Positions 55,001 through 64,000 of a stretch of DNA of 64,000 nucleotides are shown here, in pieces. The DNA is taken from contig NC_081153.1 in the NCBI RefSeq assembly GCF_958295425.1, positions 13,483,001 to 13,547,000 on the forward strand, read 5' to 3'. Within the stretch, counting starts at the first letter, position 1, and every line of letters starts with the position of its first letter. The position numbers and the translations under genes are program-made. This DNA comes from Solea solea (lineage: Eukaryota > Chordata > Actinopteri > Pleuronectiformes > Soleidae). The notes under the pieces are model-generated. The model made no database searches and had not been told where the DNA came from. It saw nothing but the letters and a program-made list of their open reading frames with translations.

Positions 55001-58000
55001 CAACACCAGGACTTTAGTGACCGAGGACAGGAGCAGGCGTGCGGCTTTCACCATCCCTGTCCTATCGCTGAACACTGTGGAGCGTCCGTCAGACTGGGAC
55101 GGCAAAGCCGAGCCTACGTCTGTGAGCTGGGCTATGGCATCTCCTGAAAAAAAAGGAGGGGGAAAAGACGGGGAGCCGTTCAGCTGCGGTGTTGTGGTGT
55201 CATTGTCTAGAGACAAGAATTGTTTGAAGCAACCAGATGAAATCAGGCTGTAGAGGAGGTTTGTTTTTCTGCTTGCTGAATCAACAAATCGGCAGGTGGG
55301 AAAAGACTGCGGAAGCAGGAGTTTGAAGAGGGGAAATGTCTGTTGGTTGAGGAGCTGGATATTGACTGGGTATCAAACTTCCTCTGTATCACTTAATATT
55401 GGATATGTGCTGTCATTCAGCCAAACCAGGTCAGAACAAGGGCCTTCCTGTTTTGAGTCTACATGTTCTCTCCGTGTGTGCGTGGGTTTTCTGAGGGTTC
55501 TCCAGTTTCCTCCCACAGCCCAAAAACATGCAGATTTGGCAATTAGGCAAATTGGACACTCTAAATAGACATAGGTGTAAGTGAGAGAGAGTGGATGTTG
55601 TTTATCTCTGTGTGGCCCTGTGACGGACTAGCGACCTGTCCAGGGTGTACCCGCCTTTCGTCCTATGTCAGCTGGGATTGGCACCAGCGACCCTCGTGTG
55701 GAGGATGAAGCGGTAGAAGATGGATAGATGGATTTGACAGTGCTCAGATAGAGCTCATTCGCCAAAAGAGAAGAGGAAGGCGGGGCTTAACATGTGTGGG
55801 TGTGTGTTGGTGTGAAGGTATGTCAAAAAGAAAATATGACAGCTTTGTGTTCAACTGTAAGAAGATGATCAGGCCACCTAAAAGTTGTACTGTAATGTGC
55901 AACGTAATTTAAGTTTAAAAGGATTTAATAAAATTGGTATGGAACAAAAAGGTATCATTCAGGAATCAGTATCAAAGATATCTATATCAGTGTTGTATCG
56001 AACATTTTTTTAATCAATACCCAGCCCTAGTTGGTTGTGCTTGATGTTGATTTAGAAAGAAGTCCTCTCCCCACTGGTATGCAGACCCAGAATATGCTGG
56101 AGGGTTTACATATTCCACCTGGTCTGGAAGTGCTTCAGGATGCCCCAGGAGGAGCTGCAGGATGCGGCGGGGCAGAAACCCCCCTAGGCTGCTTCACTTT
56201 GCTCTGCTAGCTGCTGCCACTGAGATGTGGACTCACATAAGAGACAGGAAATGGAAAGTCATCTGAATTTTCTAAATACTTTAGAATAAACTATGGTATA
56301 CTGCTCTTCCAATTCTAACCCTCAAACCGAGTTTGCATACATGAGCAATGTCATTCATGTAAGGAACTTTTTCTTTCCTTTCTAAGCTGCATCTATTAGC
56401 TCCAAAATGCGGCTCATTTTAGGCTTAAAGTCCATCAATATGAGGAAATGGTCAGATTCATGAGCAAAAGCCAGAAGGAGGAGAAATCTCAGAAGAGCTC
56501 AGGAAGGAGGGGGGAAGATGAGATCGGTCTCTCTCAGGTCGTGTAGCCTAGCTGCCAGTTTGGATTGGCTGGTCCTTTAAATAAGGCAGCTCGGACCAGC
56601 TGATTACATCCGACAGGCTGGTTTTCAGTGCCAGCTCTGCTAAATATTCCAAAAATACAGGCTTGGCACACGAAAAGGCTGCACAACCCCCATGTGACAC
56701 TGGCAGGGTGGAAAGCACAGGCCTGACCCAGCTCGACCCTCTTCACTACATGCCTTTCTCAAAATATAAATGGATTTTTACATGACCTTAAATGTAAAAT
56801 GGTCCCTTGGTGATTGTCTACATGCACTCATCTATGGATAATTATATCCATATGTCAAAACCAAAATTCCTAATGCACTTGCAGGAAGTCTATTTTCACG
56901 ACAATGTAAACAGTATCTAAACACTAATTCACACTGTATCCACTTTAAGTTTGCCTTGTTCCTAATCAAATCTATGCCAGTGTGAAGGGGCAATGAGGGG
57001 ATCGGGGTGAAAAAAGCAGCTGTGAGAATGACACCGAGACACTGAGTGAAAGAGACAGAGACAGAGATCTGACACAGACTGCCTTCACTGACCTGTCTCA
57101 TCGGATCGCTCCACCTCTCTGATGATGGGTAGCATCTAATTAAACTAGTGCTTTCAGCCTCCCTTTATTTCATTCATTACCGCACACAAGGCTGAGGCCT
57201 GCCTGATTAAACTCTCCCTGTAGCTAGGTATTTGAGAAAATGTCAATCCTCCACTAACTAGCCCTGCACAACCACACGTTGTTTCTATCCCCCAATGGTC
57301 TCCAATCATTTTAAAATATAGACAGGTTTGAGACAAAATCTTCATTTTTTTAAAACAGCAGACAGTTGCACTGGGTCTGTCAAGAGAGGCGTGAAGTAAA
57401 ACTGTGAAAACACTTCCCAAAGAAGAAAGTGAGAAGTGGAATAAATTAGTCGCAGAGGGAAACACACATACAGGCATTTAAACATACAGGCCAACACACA
57501 ATCATATAGTGATTTACTTCCTTTGGCCGGACATGTTTATACACATTTTCTCATCGGTCTTCTCTCCTCCTCCCACCAGCACCCTCTTTGTCCGAGTTTA
57601 AGCCGCCTTTGCAACTTAGCACTGTGTGAGGATTAAACGCTTTGCTACACAAACTGGTTCTCCTAACATAAATTATCACGGTGTTGTGTCCAAATTCTTA
57701 TCCATAGTGATGCTGTTTCTGTTCTGCTCTGAAGAAGGCTAAATAAGGCCCTTGTTTTGCCTGATAAGAACCAATTTGCCTGGATGAAAAGACGCGTTAC
57801 TCCGAGCAAGTGGATGCAACTACAGAGAGCTTTAAGACTGACACTGTTGACTGACCTGTGCTGTGTAATCTTAGACAGCGTCTTAAGAGAAAAGGTGTGG
57901 ACACCCCTTTGACTAAGCCGTCTCCTCCTCCGTCTCAGTTTCAATAACAGCTGACAGTGATCCACACTTCCTTGTTCCTTCACACCTGGTTACACTGTCC

Positions 58001-60049
58001 TAAAACTCTCCGTACCTCTTTGCTTCTCTCAATTTTGACACATGATCTTTCCTTGCCTGCATCACACAGAAGCAATCTATACGAATCATGAAAAAATAAT
58101 GAAAATGAATCTGTATGAATAATGGAAAACATTGAATTCTTTGAATTCTTCATTTGCTGCAGTAAGTCTCCGAAAACCTCTCGGATTCTATTATACAGGG
58201 CTTTCCAACTCACAGACACATCAGTCCCCTCAATCTTCACAGTACCCTTGGGTGAAGAAGCTGTTTTTCCAGCCTTCAAGTCCAAACTAATAACAATAAT
58301 GTCTTTAGAGAACTCTTGAGCTCCCGTGGTGTAATACTGTTTGACAGCCAGGCTGTCCCCACTAATCGAAGTTTGCTCAAATTTGATAACACTGTGAAGC
58401 CTGAAGGTGAAGCCCGATGCTTTATGAAACTGTCACACTTTGTCTAAACAAATAAGCACTGATGAGGAGACAAAAAACTTAATCCTAGTGGCTGGCCAGC
58501 TATAACTCCTATTAAGGCTCTACTCTATTATGAAAATCATAAAACTAACTAAGTGCTAATGACAGAAGGATACAGTGTCCAGTGCAAAGATGTCACACTG
58601 TCACTGCCCGCAGTGTCGCCTTTCAGACGCACAGGTCTAGAAGAGACTCACTGGGAAGTAGAGCTAAACAATTAATCGAAATATAGCCTTCAAATCGCAG
58701 GAGGCGCAATATTTCTTAAAGCCAAAATGTGGGTCAAATGACCGTTTTAGATTAAATATTGTCCTGACCTCTACACATTATATTGTACAGACTGAAAGAA
58801 GCATCTTTGATTCTCACAGATCTGCACAAATACTATAGAGTAATCCTTTAACCCTTAGTGCTTAGGTGCACCCATGGTAAATTGCGGTGTGAATAAAACA
58901 CAACTGCTTATATAGACATTCTGGGAGTGTGTGTTTATAGGTCACATATTCAGGCTTTAAAAATTTTGTTTTTTTCCATCTTCTTATGTGTTGTTGAGTC
59001 AAAGTTGTTTGTGCAGAAGTCACAAAATTAGACCGTTCTTATTTTCTTTTTGTTCATAAAAACGAGCATACGAGTGACATATTTCCGGATTTCACAAATT
59101 CAATCCGATGTTAAGCCTTTTGAGTTCTTTTTACTCAGGTGGGTTCATATACTGTAGTTGATGAAAATGAATTTTTCAAAAATTCATCAGATTGCCTAGG
59201 TTGTGCTGAAAAAAGGGATACAAGAAACTCTATATTGGACATTCTTATAGCCTCTGCAGATAGTGTATGTTTGAACATAGTATTGGGGGAGGGGGAAAGC
59301 AGCCATAATGCTGTGTGTTCTAAAGGTTAAATATCTTATTCAAATAAAAAACTGAAAACTGAAATCACAATCACAATTTCAGTCAGCCCTGCTGGGTTCA
59401 GAGCAGCTGGCGTGAGTGTCCATCCACCTTAAATGTCACTGAGAGCATCAAGCCGCTAGGAAGCAGTCACTGACAAGTTATTTATAAATATTTGTGATCT
59501 ATTATGGGTCATGGAAATGCTGGTGATATTAATAAAATAAAAGTCTGTGTGAGTGTGAGCCAACAGTGAATATCCACTAAGCCTAACCTGGATATAATAC
59601 AGTATCCTAACCCCAACTTTAGTCCTTTTCTTGGCCCTAAACTTAACCTCAGTCCTATCCTGCTCCCTAACCCTAACCAGTGGAGTCAGTTGAAAGCCCT
59701 GAGCGTCTCATTCAGACACAGAAGGGTACCTTGTGCGTCTGTAAGGTGACACCGAGGGACGTGACAGAGCGGCGGTATGTCTTTATGTACCGAGAGACAG
59801 TGTGTGAAAGTTCAGGAATACAGTGATACACAAAATGAGATGCGGCCAAAATAGCCTACCTGCTCTGCGTGCCTCGAAGCAGGCTTGACCCATCTCATCC
59901 TTCAGTTCTTGGTTTTCCGCCGCGATGGCTTCCCCGACGGCAACAAATCTTCCCACTGCCACACTCACTGCCTGGCCCACCCTGTGTATGGCTGCCAGGG
60001 TGCGCTCAGATTTCTTTGGTTTGTCTTTATGGTTGATCAGGGTGGTGAT
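41354..60049 (-). CDS. ctnnal1: Alpha-catulin (catenin alpha-like 1), 18 of the expected 19 exons; first coding exon not in view
   Basis: Cytoplasmic scaffold of the alpha-catenin/vinculin superfamily; mammalian alpha-catulin links Rho signalling (ARHGEF1) and IKK-beta, and the worm homologue anchors ion channels to the dystrophin complex. Eighteen exons, listed separately, join in one frame with GT-AG borders and encode 724 residues to TAA at 41354-41356. Segments match human CTNNAL1 in order, as I recall it: ITTLINHKD, KAARLLLSSVTKVL, FQEFVQIFSQFGNEMVEFAH, LEKCTMMLLTASKTCLRHP, LEDFTDSAYTSHE, GNLEAVAEYS, GTEPLEITCIHAEETF, LHPSSKIAKENLEVFCEAWE, LLREINDVFEGK and MAYNMYLFTRGEG. The first exon in view begins exactly at the human exon 2 boundary, so roughly the first 45-50 residues and the promoter are missing and probably lie beyond 64 kb. 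Introns carry TTAA-flanked MITEs, microsatellites and a SINE-like repeat. Converges on abitram. Confidence 0.95.
41608..41691 (-). CDS. ctnnal1: ctnnal1 exon 18
   Basis: 84 nt, phase 0; acceptor TTATCTCTAG, donor GTGAGA. Encodes VDSSIQTARGVLAVVLSLLP and FCNKLNKK. Confidence 0.88.
42803..43077. mobile_element. short element with inverted termini, telomere-like core and (CA)n flanks
   Basis: CAGCTATCTTAGCAAGGACA at 42808-42827 pairs with TGTCCTCACAAAGATAG at 42986-43002. Between them are degenerate CCTAACCCTAA runs. (CA)n lies on both sides, the right run at 43046-43077. Lies in the ctnnal1 intron after exon 17. Confidence 0.65.
43096..43215 (-). CDS. ctnnal1: ctnnal1 exon 17
   Basis: 120 nt, phase 0; acceptor TCCGTTCCAG, donor GTACAC. 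Encodes LVDEEKSAVMTETEKLVALC, then a TPVQGKTATFQK tail. Confidence 0.9.
44599..44655 (-). CDS. ctnnal1: ctnnal1 exon 16 (57 nt)
   Basis: Acceptor AACTCTGAAG has a weak pyrimidine tract; donor GTATGT. Encodes VLSEEGLQLCSSLRTFSIQ, colinear with human EVFAAEGLKLTSSVQAFSKQ. Confidence 0.82.
45196..45244 (-). CDS. ctnnal1: ctnnal1 exon 15 (49 nt)
   Basis: Acceptor GATCCCCCAG, donor GTATGT; exits in phase 0. Encodes GEGLLKTTLDLFHQAE; human has GEGPLKTSQDLIHQLE. Confidence 0.9.
45585..45739 (-). CDS. ctnnal1: ctnnal1 exon 14
   Basis: 155 nt, exits in phase 2; acceptor GCGTGTGCAG, donor GTAGCC. Encodes AKLGLELRLLSSDVDTEVEK and SLASMAYNMYLFTR. Confidence 0.93.
46067..46117 (-). CDS. ctnnal1: ctnnal1 exon 13 (51 nt)
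   Basis: Acceptor TTCCCACAG, donor GTAGCG; phase 0. Encodes KHSANLKTAKAVKLDAE, a variable linker corresponding to the human ANLKSLK region. Confidence 0.82.
46210..46247 (-). CDS. ctnnal1: ctnnal1 exon 12 (38-nt microexon)
   Basis: Acceptor CTATTTCTAG, donor GTGAGT. Encodes GDKRSYLSLPRPG, the counterpart of the human GEKYGYLSLPKP segment. It restores phase 0. Confidence 0.88.
46320..46801. mobile_element. piggyBac-like MITE, second family
   Basis: Left end TTAACCCTTTAACACC; right end GCCGTTAAAGGG followed by TAAA (a one-base departure from TTAA). 482 bp, no transposase. Lies in the ctnnal1 intron between exons 11 and 12. Confidence 0.65.
47573..47723 (-). CDS. ctnnal1: ctnnal1 exon 11
   Basis: 151 nt, exits in phase 1; acceptor GTGGTGTAG, donor GTGCGT. 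Encodes LHPSSKIAKENLEVFCEAWE and LLREINDVFEGKR, among the best conserved parts of the family. Confidence 0.93.
49021..49113 (-). CDS. ctnnal1: ctnnal1 exon 10
   Basis: 93 nt, phase 0; acceptor TTCCCTCCAG, donor GTAATA. Encodes TCRLLCHVSGTEPLEITCIH and AEETFHVIGPQ. Confidence 0.93.
49758..49916 (-). CDS. ctnnal1: ctnnal1 exon 9
   Basis: 159 nt, phase 0; acceptor CTCCTCCAG, donor GTAGGT. Encodes LHKVAVIRASDLLKVHGEQL and AEGNLEAVAEYSRTLTEQK. Confidence 0.92.
50235..50321 (-). CDS. ctnnal1: ctnnal1 exon 8
   Basis: 87 nt, phase 0; acceptor CTTGAGCAG, donor GTGAGG. Encodes QSAKAKEATEDMEVAILKT and CQSVSDLRRE. Less conserved than its neighbours but colinear with the human protein. Confidence 0.85.
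50664..50688. repeat. (CAG)8 trinucleotide repeat, intronic
   Basis: Eight CAG units on the plus strand in the ctnnal1 intron between exons 7 and 8. A (GACA)n tract is at 50045-50075. Confidence 0.9.
51566..51766 (-). CDS. ctnnal1: ctnnal1 exon 7
   Basis: 201 nt, phase 0; acceptor CTCGTGCAG, donor GTATGT. Encodes ECLRENLYSLSP, then LEDFTDSAYTSHEQRQAIL and LLHHWIEA. Confidence 0.92.
52524..52694 (-). CDS. ctnnal1: ctnnal1 exon 6
   Basis: 171 nt, phase 0; acceptor CTTCCAAAG, donor GTGGGA. Encodes TCLRHPDCESARINKDAVF and EQVIEIVTEARSCGENK. Confidence 0.92.
52942..53031 (-). CDS. ctnnal1: ctnnal1 exon 5
   Basis: 90 nt, phase 0; acceptor TGTGCTGTAG, donor GTAAAC. Encodes DLKDEKKKARMAAARAV and EKCTMMLLTASK. 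Confidence 0.93.
54060..54179 (-). CDS. ctnnal1: ctnnal1 exon 4
   Basis: 120 nt, phase 0; acceptor CTCTCAG, donor GTGAGT. Encodes VLVTLDHLERVSTFQEF and FSQFGNEMVEFAHLTGDRQN. Confidence 0.93.
54956..55143 (-). CDS. ctnnal1: ctnnal1 exon 3
   Basis: Acceptor CTTTTTTTTCAG; donor GTGAGA; 188 nt, exits in phase 0. Encodes DAIAQLTDVGSA, then GMVKAARLLLSSVTKVLVLA and RIVIKQIITSRNK. Confidence 0.93.
55453..55733 (+). mobile_element. interspersed repeat, 5'-truncated relative of 28912-29213
   Basis: Has CATGTTCTCTCCGTGTGTGC, CCTCCCACAGCCCAAAAACA and GACCTGTCCAGGGTGTACCC, and ends in ATGGATAGATGGAT. Intron of ctnnal1 between exons 2 and 3. Confidence 0.75.
55866..56031. mobile_element. DNA-transposon relic, fragment
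   Basis: Ends AATCAATACCCAGCCCTAG, a terminus common among fish hAT-like MITEs. The other end is not clear. Confidence 0.4.
58664..59396. mobile_element. decayed element interrupted by a TTAA MITE
   Basis: Left edge AGAGCTAAACAATTAATCGA; right edge, read on the other strand, AGGGCTGACTGAAATTGTGA. The piggyBac-like MITE at 58848-59330 sits inside, implying it inserted later. Confidence 0.4.
58848..59330. mobile_element. piggyBac-like MITE, copy 2
   Basis: TTAA at both ends; termini TTAACCCTTAGTGCT and, on the other strand, TTAACCTTTAGAACA. 483 bp. Shared with copy 1 are TGCACCCATGGTAAATTG, TTTTGCAGAAGTCACAAAA-like and ATCAGATT(A/G)(T/C)CTAGGTT parts. Confidence 0.78.
59860..60049 (-). CDS. 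ctnnal1: ctnnal1 exon 2 (first seen)
   Basis: Acceptor AATCCCGCAG before ATC ACC; donor GTAGGC; 190 nt, exits in phase 1. Encodes ITTLINHKDKPKKSERTLAA and VGRFVAVGEAIAAENQELKD. Confidence 0.93.
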
Positions 60050-60552
60050 CTGCGGGATTGGGCAGAGGAAAGACAGGCTGTTATTTTTTTTTCTGAGAGA
60101 AGGCAAAATAACTTACTCCTGGCACTAAAAAACTAGCAGGAAAAAAACAGCAGCACTGACCTTTTTTTAAACTCAAAATTCAAACCTTATTTTTACTAAT
60201 GAGGCCCACACTTTGAATCTGCTGGTGGGGTCCCAAACAAACAAACTACTAACAATGCCACAGACCATATAATGATGCAATGCAGAGCTGCAAACAGCAA
60301 TTATTTTCGTGCAGGTTTCTTGATTACATTTTATTGGTTTAAATAAGAAATGCCAGAAGACTACAACAAAACATTTCCCTGAGCCCAGACTCTTTAATTA
60401 GCATGTTTTCTCAGTCCAACACAACAAATCACAAAAGGTAAAACAGAGAAAAGCAGGAGATTTTAGAGGTTTTTTTTTTTACATTAGAGTTTGTGATTTT
60501 CATTGATAAATAATGAAAAAAAAAAAATTGATTATTACAAATAACTGATCAC

Positions 60553-60590
60553 TTTGACACCACTGCTCATTTTTGAGCAGTGGTGTCAAA
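60553..60590. repeat. perfect 17-bp hairpin with TTTT loop
   Basis: TTTGACACCACTGCTCA at 60553-60569, loop TTTT, then the exact reverse complement at 60574-60590. Three more pairs follow after one mismatch. Upstream of ctnnal1 exon 2. Confidence 0.9.
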
Positions 60591-61109
60591 ATGAGCATCA
60601 GACATCTCTGGCATTCTCCGGTGCACCTGGCACTAACTCCTAAATGAGCTGCATAGTTGCAGGATGCCAAACTGGAATCATTGCTCCTTGTTCAACATGG
60701 AAAATATGCTGCTATTCATCTAGACAACATCTCTGATAACGATCTGGGAAGCATACGGAGTCTGGAGCATGCACTAAACTCGCTTATCTGAAGACCAGAG
60801 TTTCCTGCCAGTGGAGATAACATTTTGACATGCAGTATATGATTAACCTATGCAGAGAGAAGTCACCATGTCACAAGACAAACGCCCATCCAACATCACT
60901 AACAAAACAACATTGCATTAAATATGAAAGGATAGCAACAGTCACAGCATACGGTAAAGACATTCATGTCATTGTGACATATAGGGAGGACACTGCTGGG
61001 TACACACAGAACCAACAACCCACCAAACTCAGGTGGGGCTTCTTATTGATAATTGAGGGTATTAATTATGGATGGATCAGCCATTTATTATCAATTATGT
61101 ATCATGCTT

Positions 61110-61350
61110 GTGTGTGTGTGTGTGTGTATGTGTGTACTTCTCATGGAGACCAAAAACTAAATCTAATTTCAGAGGAGCTGGTTAAGTTCAAGACGTAAGA
61201 TTTGAATTGTGGTTAGATTAAAGTTAGGGTTATAGGCATTAACTGGTTATGCTGAAGGTATTGGGATAATGCTTTGTTTAAATGAATGGACGTCAATGCA
61301 GTGTCCGAAGAAGAAAAGCTGCAACAATCTGTGCGTGTGTGTATGTGAGT
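61110..61350 (+). repeat. interspersed repeat flanked by TG runs
   Basis: After (TG)n: TCTCATGGAGACCAAAAAC, TGAATTGTGGTTAGATTAAA and GGCATTAACTGGTTATGC, then another TG run. Same order as 30365-30649. Confidence 0.6.
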
Positions 61351-64000
61351 GGGAAGGATCCAGGCAGCAACATAGGCAACAAAAAAGAAGGAGGACAAAA
61401 AAGTCAGAGGGAGCAGCTTTTTCCAAATGGCAAGAATTTGAAAAACACAGAAGAATGCAAAACGTACGCCGACCAGCATGGACATGATTCCATGGCTTGT
61501 GTTCACCGGCTCCATTGAAAACAAATGCACATGGCCAGGAGAGAGGGAATGTTAATGGTGGTGTCATAAAAATATAAACTGTAGGGGGAGCTCTGCAGAG
61601 AAAAAGCTCTGCTTTAATGCATTAATATTGTTTTTACAAAAGCTATTATAACAATGAGTCTATCACAGCCCTTTTTCCTGCTCTGTCTTCTCTCTACTTG
61701 AGGTTTAATCCTGGTGAAAGGAGGAGTCTTTCCTCTCCACTGTTGCTGCCAGGTGCTTGCTGACTGTGGACACTGCTGAGTTTCCCTCTGTACGATGTCT
61801 TGAAAATGATACGTGATAATATATGTTGGATTTATTGGCTCTGTACAAAGAAAGAAAAATGTAATTGGACTGAGCATCTTGGCACAGAAATGTAACATGC
61901 TGGGCCATCACAATAAAGGTCAAATGTTTATTTGAAAGCGCAGTAAACAAGTTGCTTCCTTGGTACAAAACACATGGTTGAAATTCATTTACCACAACCC
62001 TGGCGCTCTGCCTTCTTTTCAACAATGTCCCCTCAGTCACTGTCAGCATCCATCTCACTGTGTCAGTTTTGTTTTTTTTCTCTGAAAAGAGTAATAGGGT
62101 TTTTTTTTCCGTCCTCCTCATTCTGACAGACTATTGTTCTGCAGCGAGACCATGATGACCCGAAAGTGCACATGAAGCAGTTAGTTTGCTCTGTCCCTCG
62201 TCATTGTCTTTCTTATCTGCGCGTTAGAGCCTTCCCTTCCTGCGAGCACCGTCCTCTTCAGTGACTCATCCAAACTGAGCTCGATCCCTCTTAGAAAACA
62301 CCAGCGTCGGGCCGGCTGACTGGACATTATGTGGTCTAATTCACACCTGTGTGATAAATGGACCACTAATTGTCAGAGGTGAGGATGAGACAAGAGTCCC
62401 AAAAGTTAGTTTACCACTAATACTACCCAGCAACAACCAAAGTTATCAGTGAGAACATGGTGAAAGCACTCGTGAGAGGACTCAGTTTAAGGAGGGACAT
62501 ATTTAAATCTGGAGCTTGATCATTTTAAATCATTTGTATTTATTAGAAGTAATAAATGGGAAATGAATAACACACATATAACGCAACAGACATCACTGCT
62601 GGTGCCTGTGCCTGTTAAGTATGTGTATGAGTGTAGGTGTAAACACAAGCAGCACAAGAAGAAGCCTGACAAAGAGAGAAGAGGAAGAGAAAGTGACAAG
62701 CAGACAGAGGGAAACAGGAGAGGCTCCAAAGTAACACCAACACAAAACCCCGAATACAGATCTTCCTGTGTGAAAAGAATGCTACAGCTGAGGAAAGTAA
62801 GGTTAGTTTTGACAGAGAAGAAAATGTGGATGTGAACATCGCAGAGAGTAACCAGTGCCTGGGATTTCCTCCATGAAGGGTTTAATAGGTGGGTGCATTT
62901 ACTGGGCTGTGCAAACAGGAACAGAGCAGGGTGGAGGGAACATAATATTGATACAGTGCCATCACATGAGACCGGACTCTGTGTTAGTGTGTGTCAAAGG
63001 AACTTGTGTGAGTCCCATTGTGCAAACACGGAGACGACTGCAAGCACATTCCACATTTGTCAGCGCAGAAGTTCATAAAAGTGGCTGTATATTGTTTTCG
63101 ATATTTTCAATAAACTCCAAAATATACCGCTTGATATTATTCACTGAAATAAGGCACGGAAATGTTTTATTTAAAGGTGCCCTGCGGAGTTTTGAGTCTC
63201 CGTTTCGTTAAAAGGACCAACTTTTGCTGTGGCATCACACGTGTGTCACACGATGGCGTCCGCAAGAATAAGAAAACAACTCTGCAGACATGATCAGATA
63301 TGGAGGTTTAAACCCCCGCTCTACTGTATATTTAGTGTTACTGAACAATTCACTGCAGTTTAATCATTCAAAATGTCCTTCCTCTGTTCATTCATCATCT
63401 CTGTTTCACAAACCCCCCCCCACCCCACCCCCCTTAGAACAGGCGGCTGTGCTCTGCTGCACTCCAGCAGTGGTTGAATGCCAATGAGCATTACCAACTA
63501 AGCAGCATCGAGCCCAAAGCTTCCAAGAGCCCACAAAGGATTTATTTATGACATAAAATCCGTGAAATAGGCACAAATGTTGCTTCAAATGCAACGTTGG
63601 GCCTCCGACAGGTTTGTTTATTCAGATTATTCAGTTTTAATCTACTGTATATTGTACCTTATAGTGTGATTATACACTATATTAAAGTTTATTACTGTAT
63701 GTGTCCAGATTTACCTTCTCCATACTCTTTTGTCCAAAATGAGTAGGACAATAACAATATCATAAATAAAAAAAACACACATGCGACAACTAACTCTGAA
63801 CAACACAATACAACAGAGCCCACCCACTGGTAAGCAGGAAGTCCAGACTCACACACCTCAAGGACACAGTGACCCACTGTAACTCTGAGTCGAACAAAAG
63901 CTGGAAACATTTGTGGCTGCCTCCCAGGCTACTGATTCACTTTCACTGCATGGAAATGCTGGGAGAACGTTTGACGCTCTCTGTCTACTTGTTTCTCTGA
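61351..64000. other. no exon recognised; probably ctnnal1 intron 1
   Basis: I looked on the minus strand for a ctnnal1 first exon (a start codon leading to a VEQTLLPLVSQ-like end before GT) and did not find one. Short open frames here look random. A C-rich run lies at 63410-63433. Confidence 0.45.

Overview
This is an ordinary stretch of a ray-finned fish genome, probably a percomorph teleost. The evidence is four intron-containing vertebrate genes with compact introns, (CA)n/(TG)n microsatellites every few kilobases, a tRNA-derived SINE with an L2-like tail, and several short DNA-transposon relics (piggyBac-like TTAA elements and other MITEs). There are no bacterial, phage or CRISPR features. 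All genes were assembled by eye from splice sites, reading-frame continuity and recalled family sequences; no search was run.

Layout, left to right. 0-4.4 kb is repeat-derived DNA: an inverted pair of degenerate segments, a 365-bp direct duplication, a 37-bp minisatellite and a field of about 156-bp degenerate repeats. 4.5-9.75 kb (minus) holds the first three coding exons of ccn4/wisp1; its TSP1 and CTCK exons lie beyond the left edge. 10.8-11.9 kb is a TATAG-type satellite with higher-order structure and an embedded SINE. 12-24.7 kb shows no gene. 24.77-28.30 kb (plus) is a complete seven-exon sla (Src-like adaptor, 272 aa). 28.9-37.4 kb is intergenic, with a SINE-like repeat and microsatellites. 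37.46-39.39 kb (plus) is a complete six-exon abitram (182 aa). 41.35-60.05 kb (minus) holds 18 exons of ctnnal1 (alpha-catulin) including the stop codon; the first coding exon was not found and is probably beyond 64 kb.

The four genes do not form a pathway. They represent two conserved neighbourhoods: ccn4 and sla diverge as in the human 8q24 region (where TG lies between and around them), and abitram and ctnnal1 converge as in human 9q31. The window therefore appears to contain a junction between two ancestral blocks, between about 28.7 and 37.4 kb, and the ccn4-sla interval appears to lack thyroglobulin.

I found no convincing previously undescribed biological system. The best leads are the composite repeat structure at 0.4-2.9 kb, the satellite with its SINE, the nested and TTAA-flanked MITEs, the MITE in the abitram 3' UTR, and the block junction.
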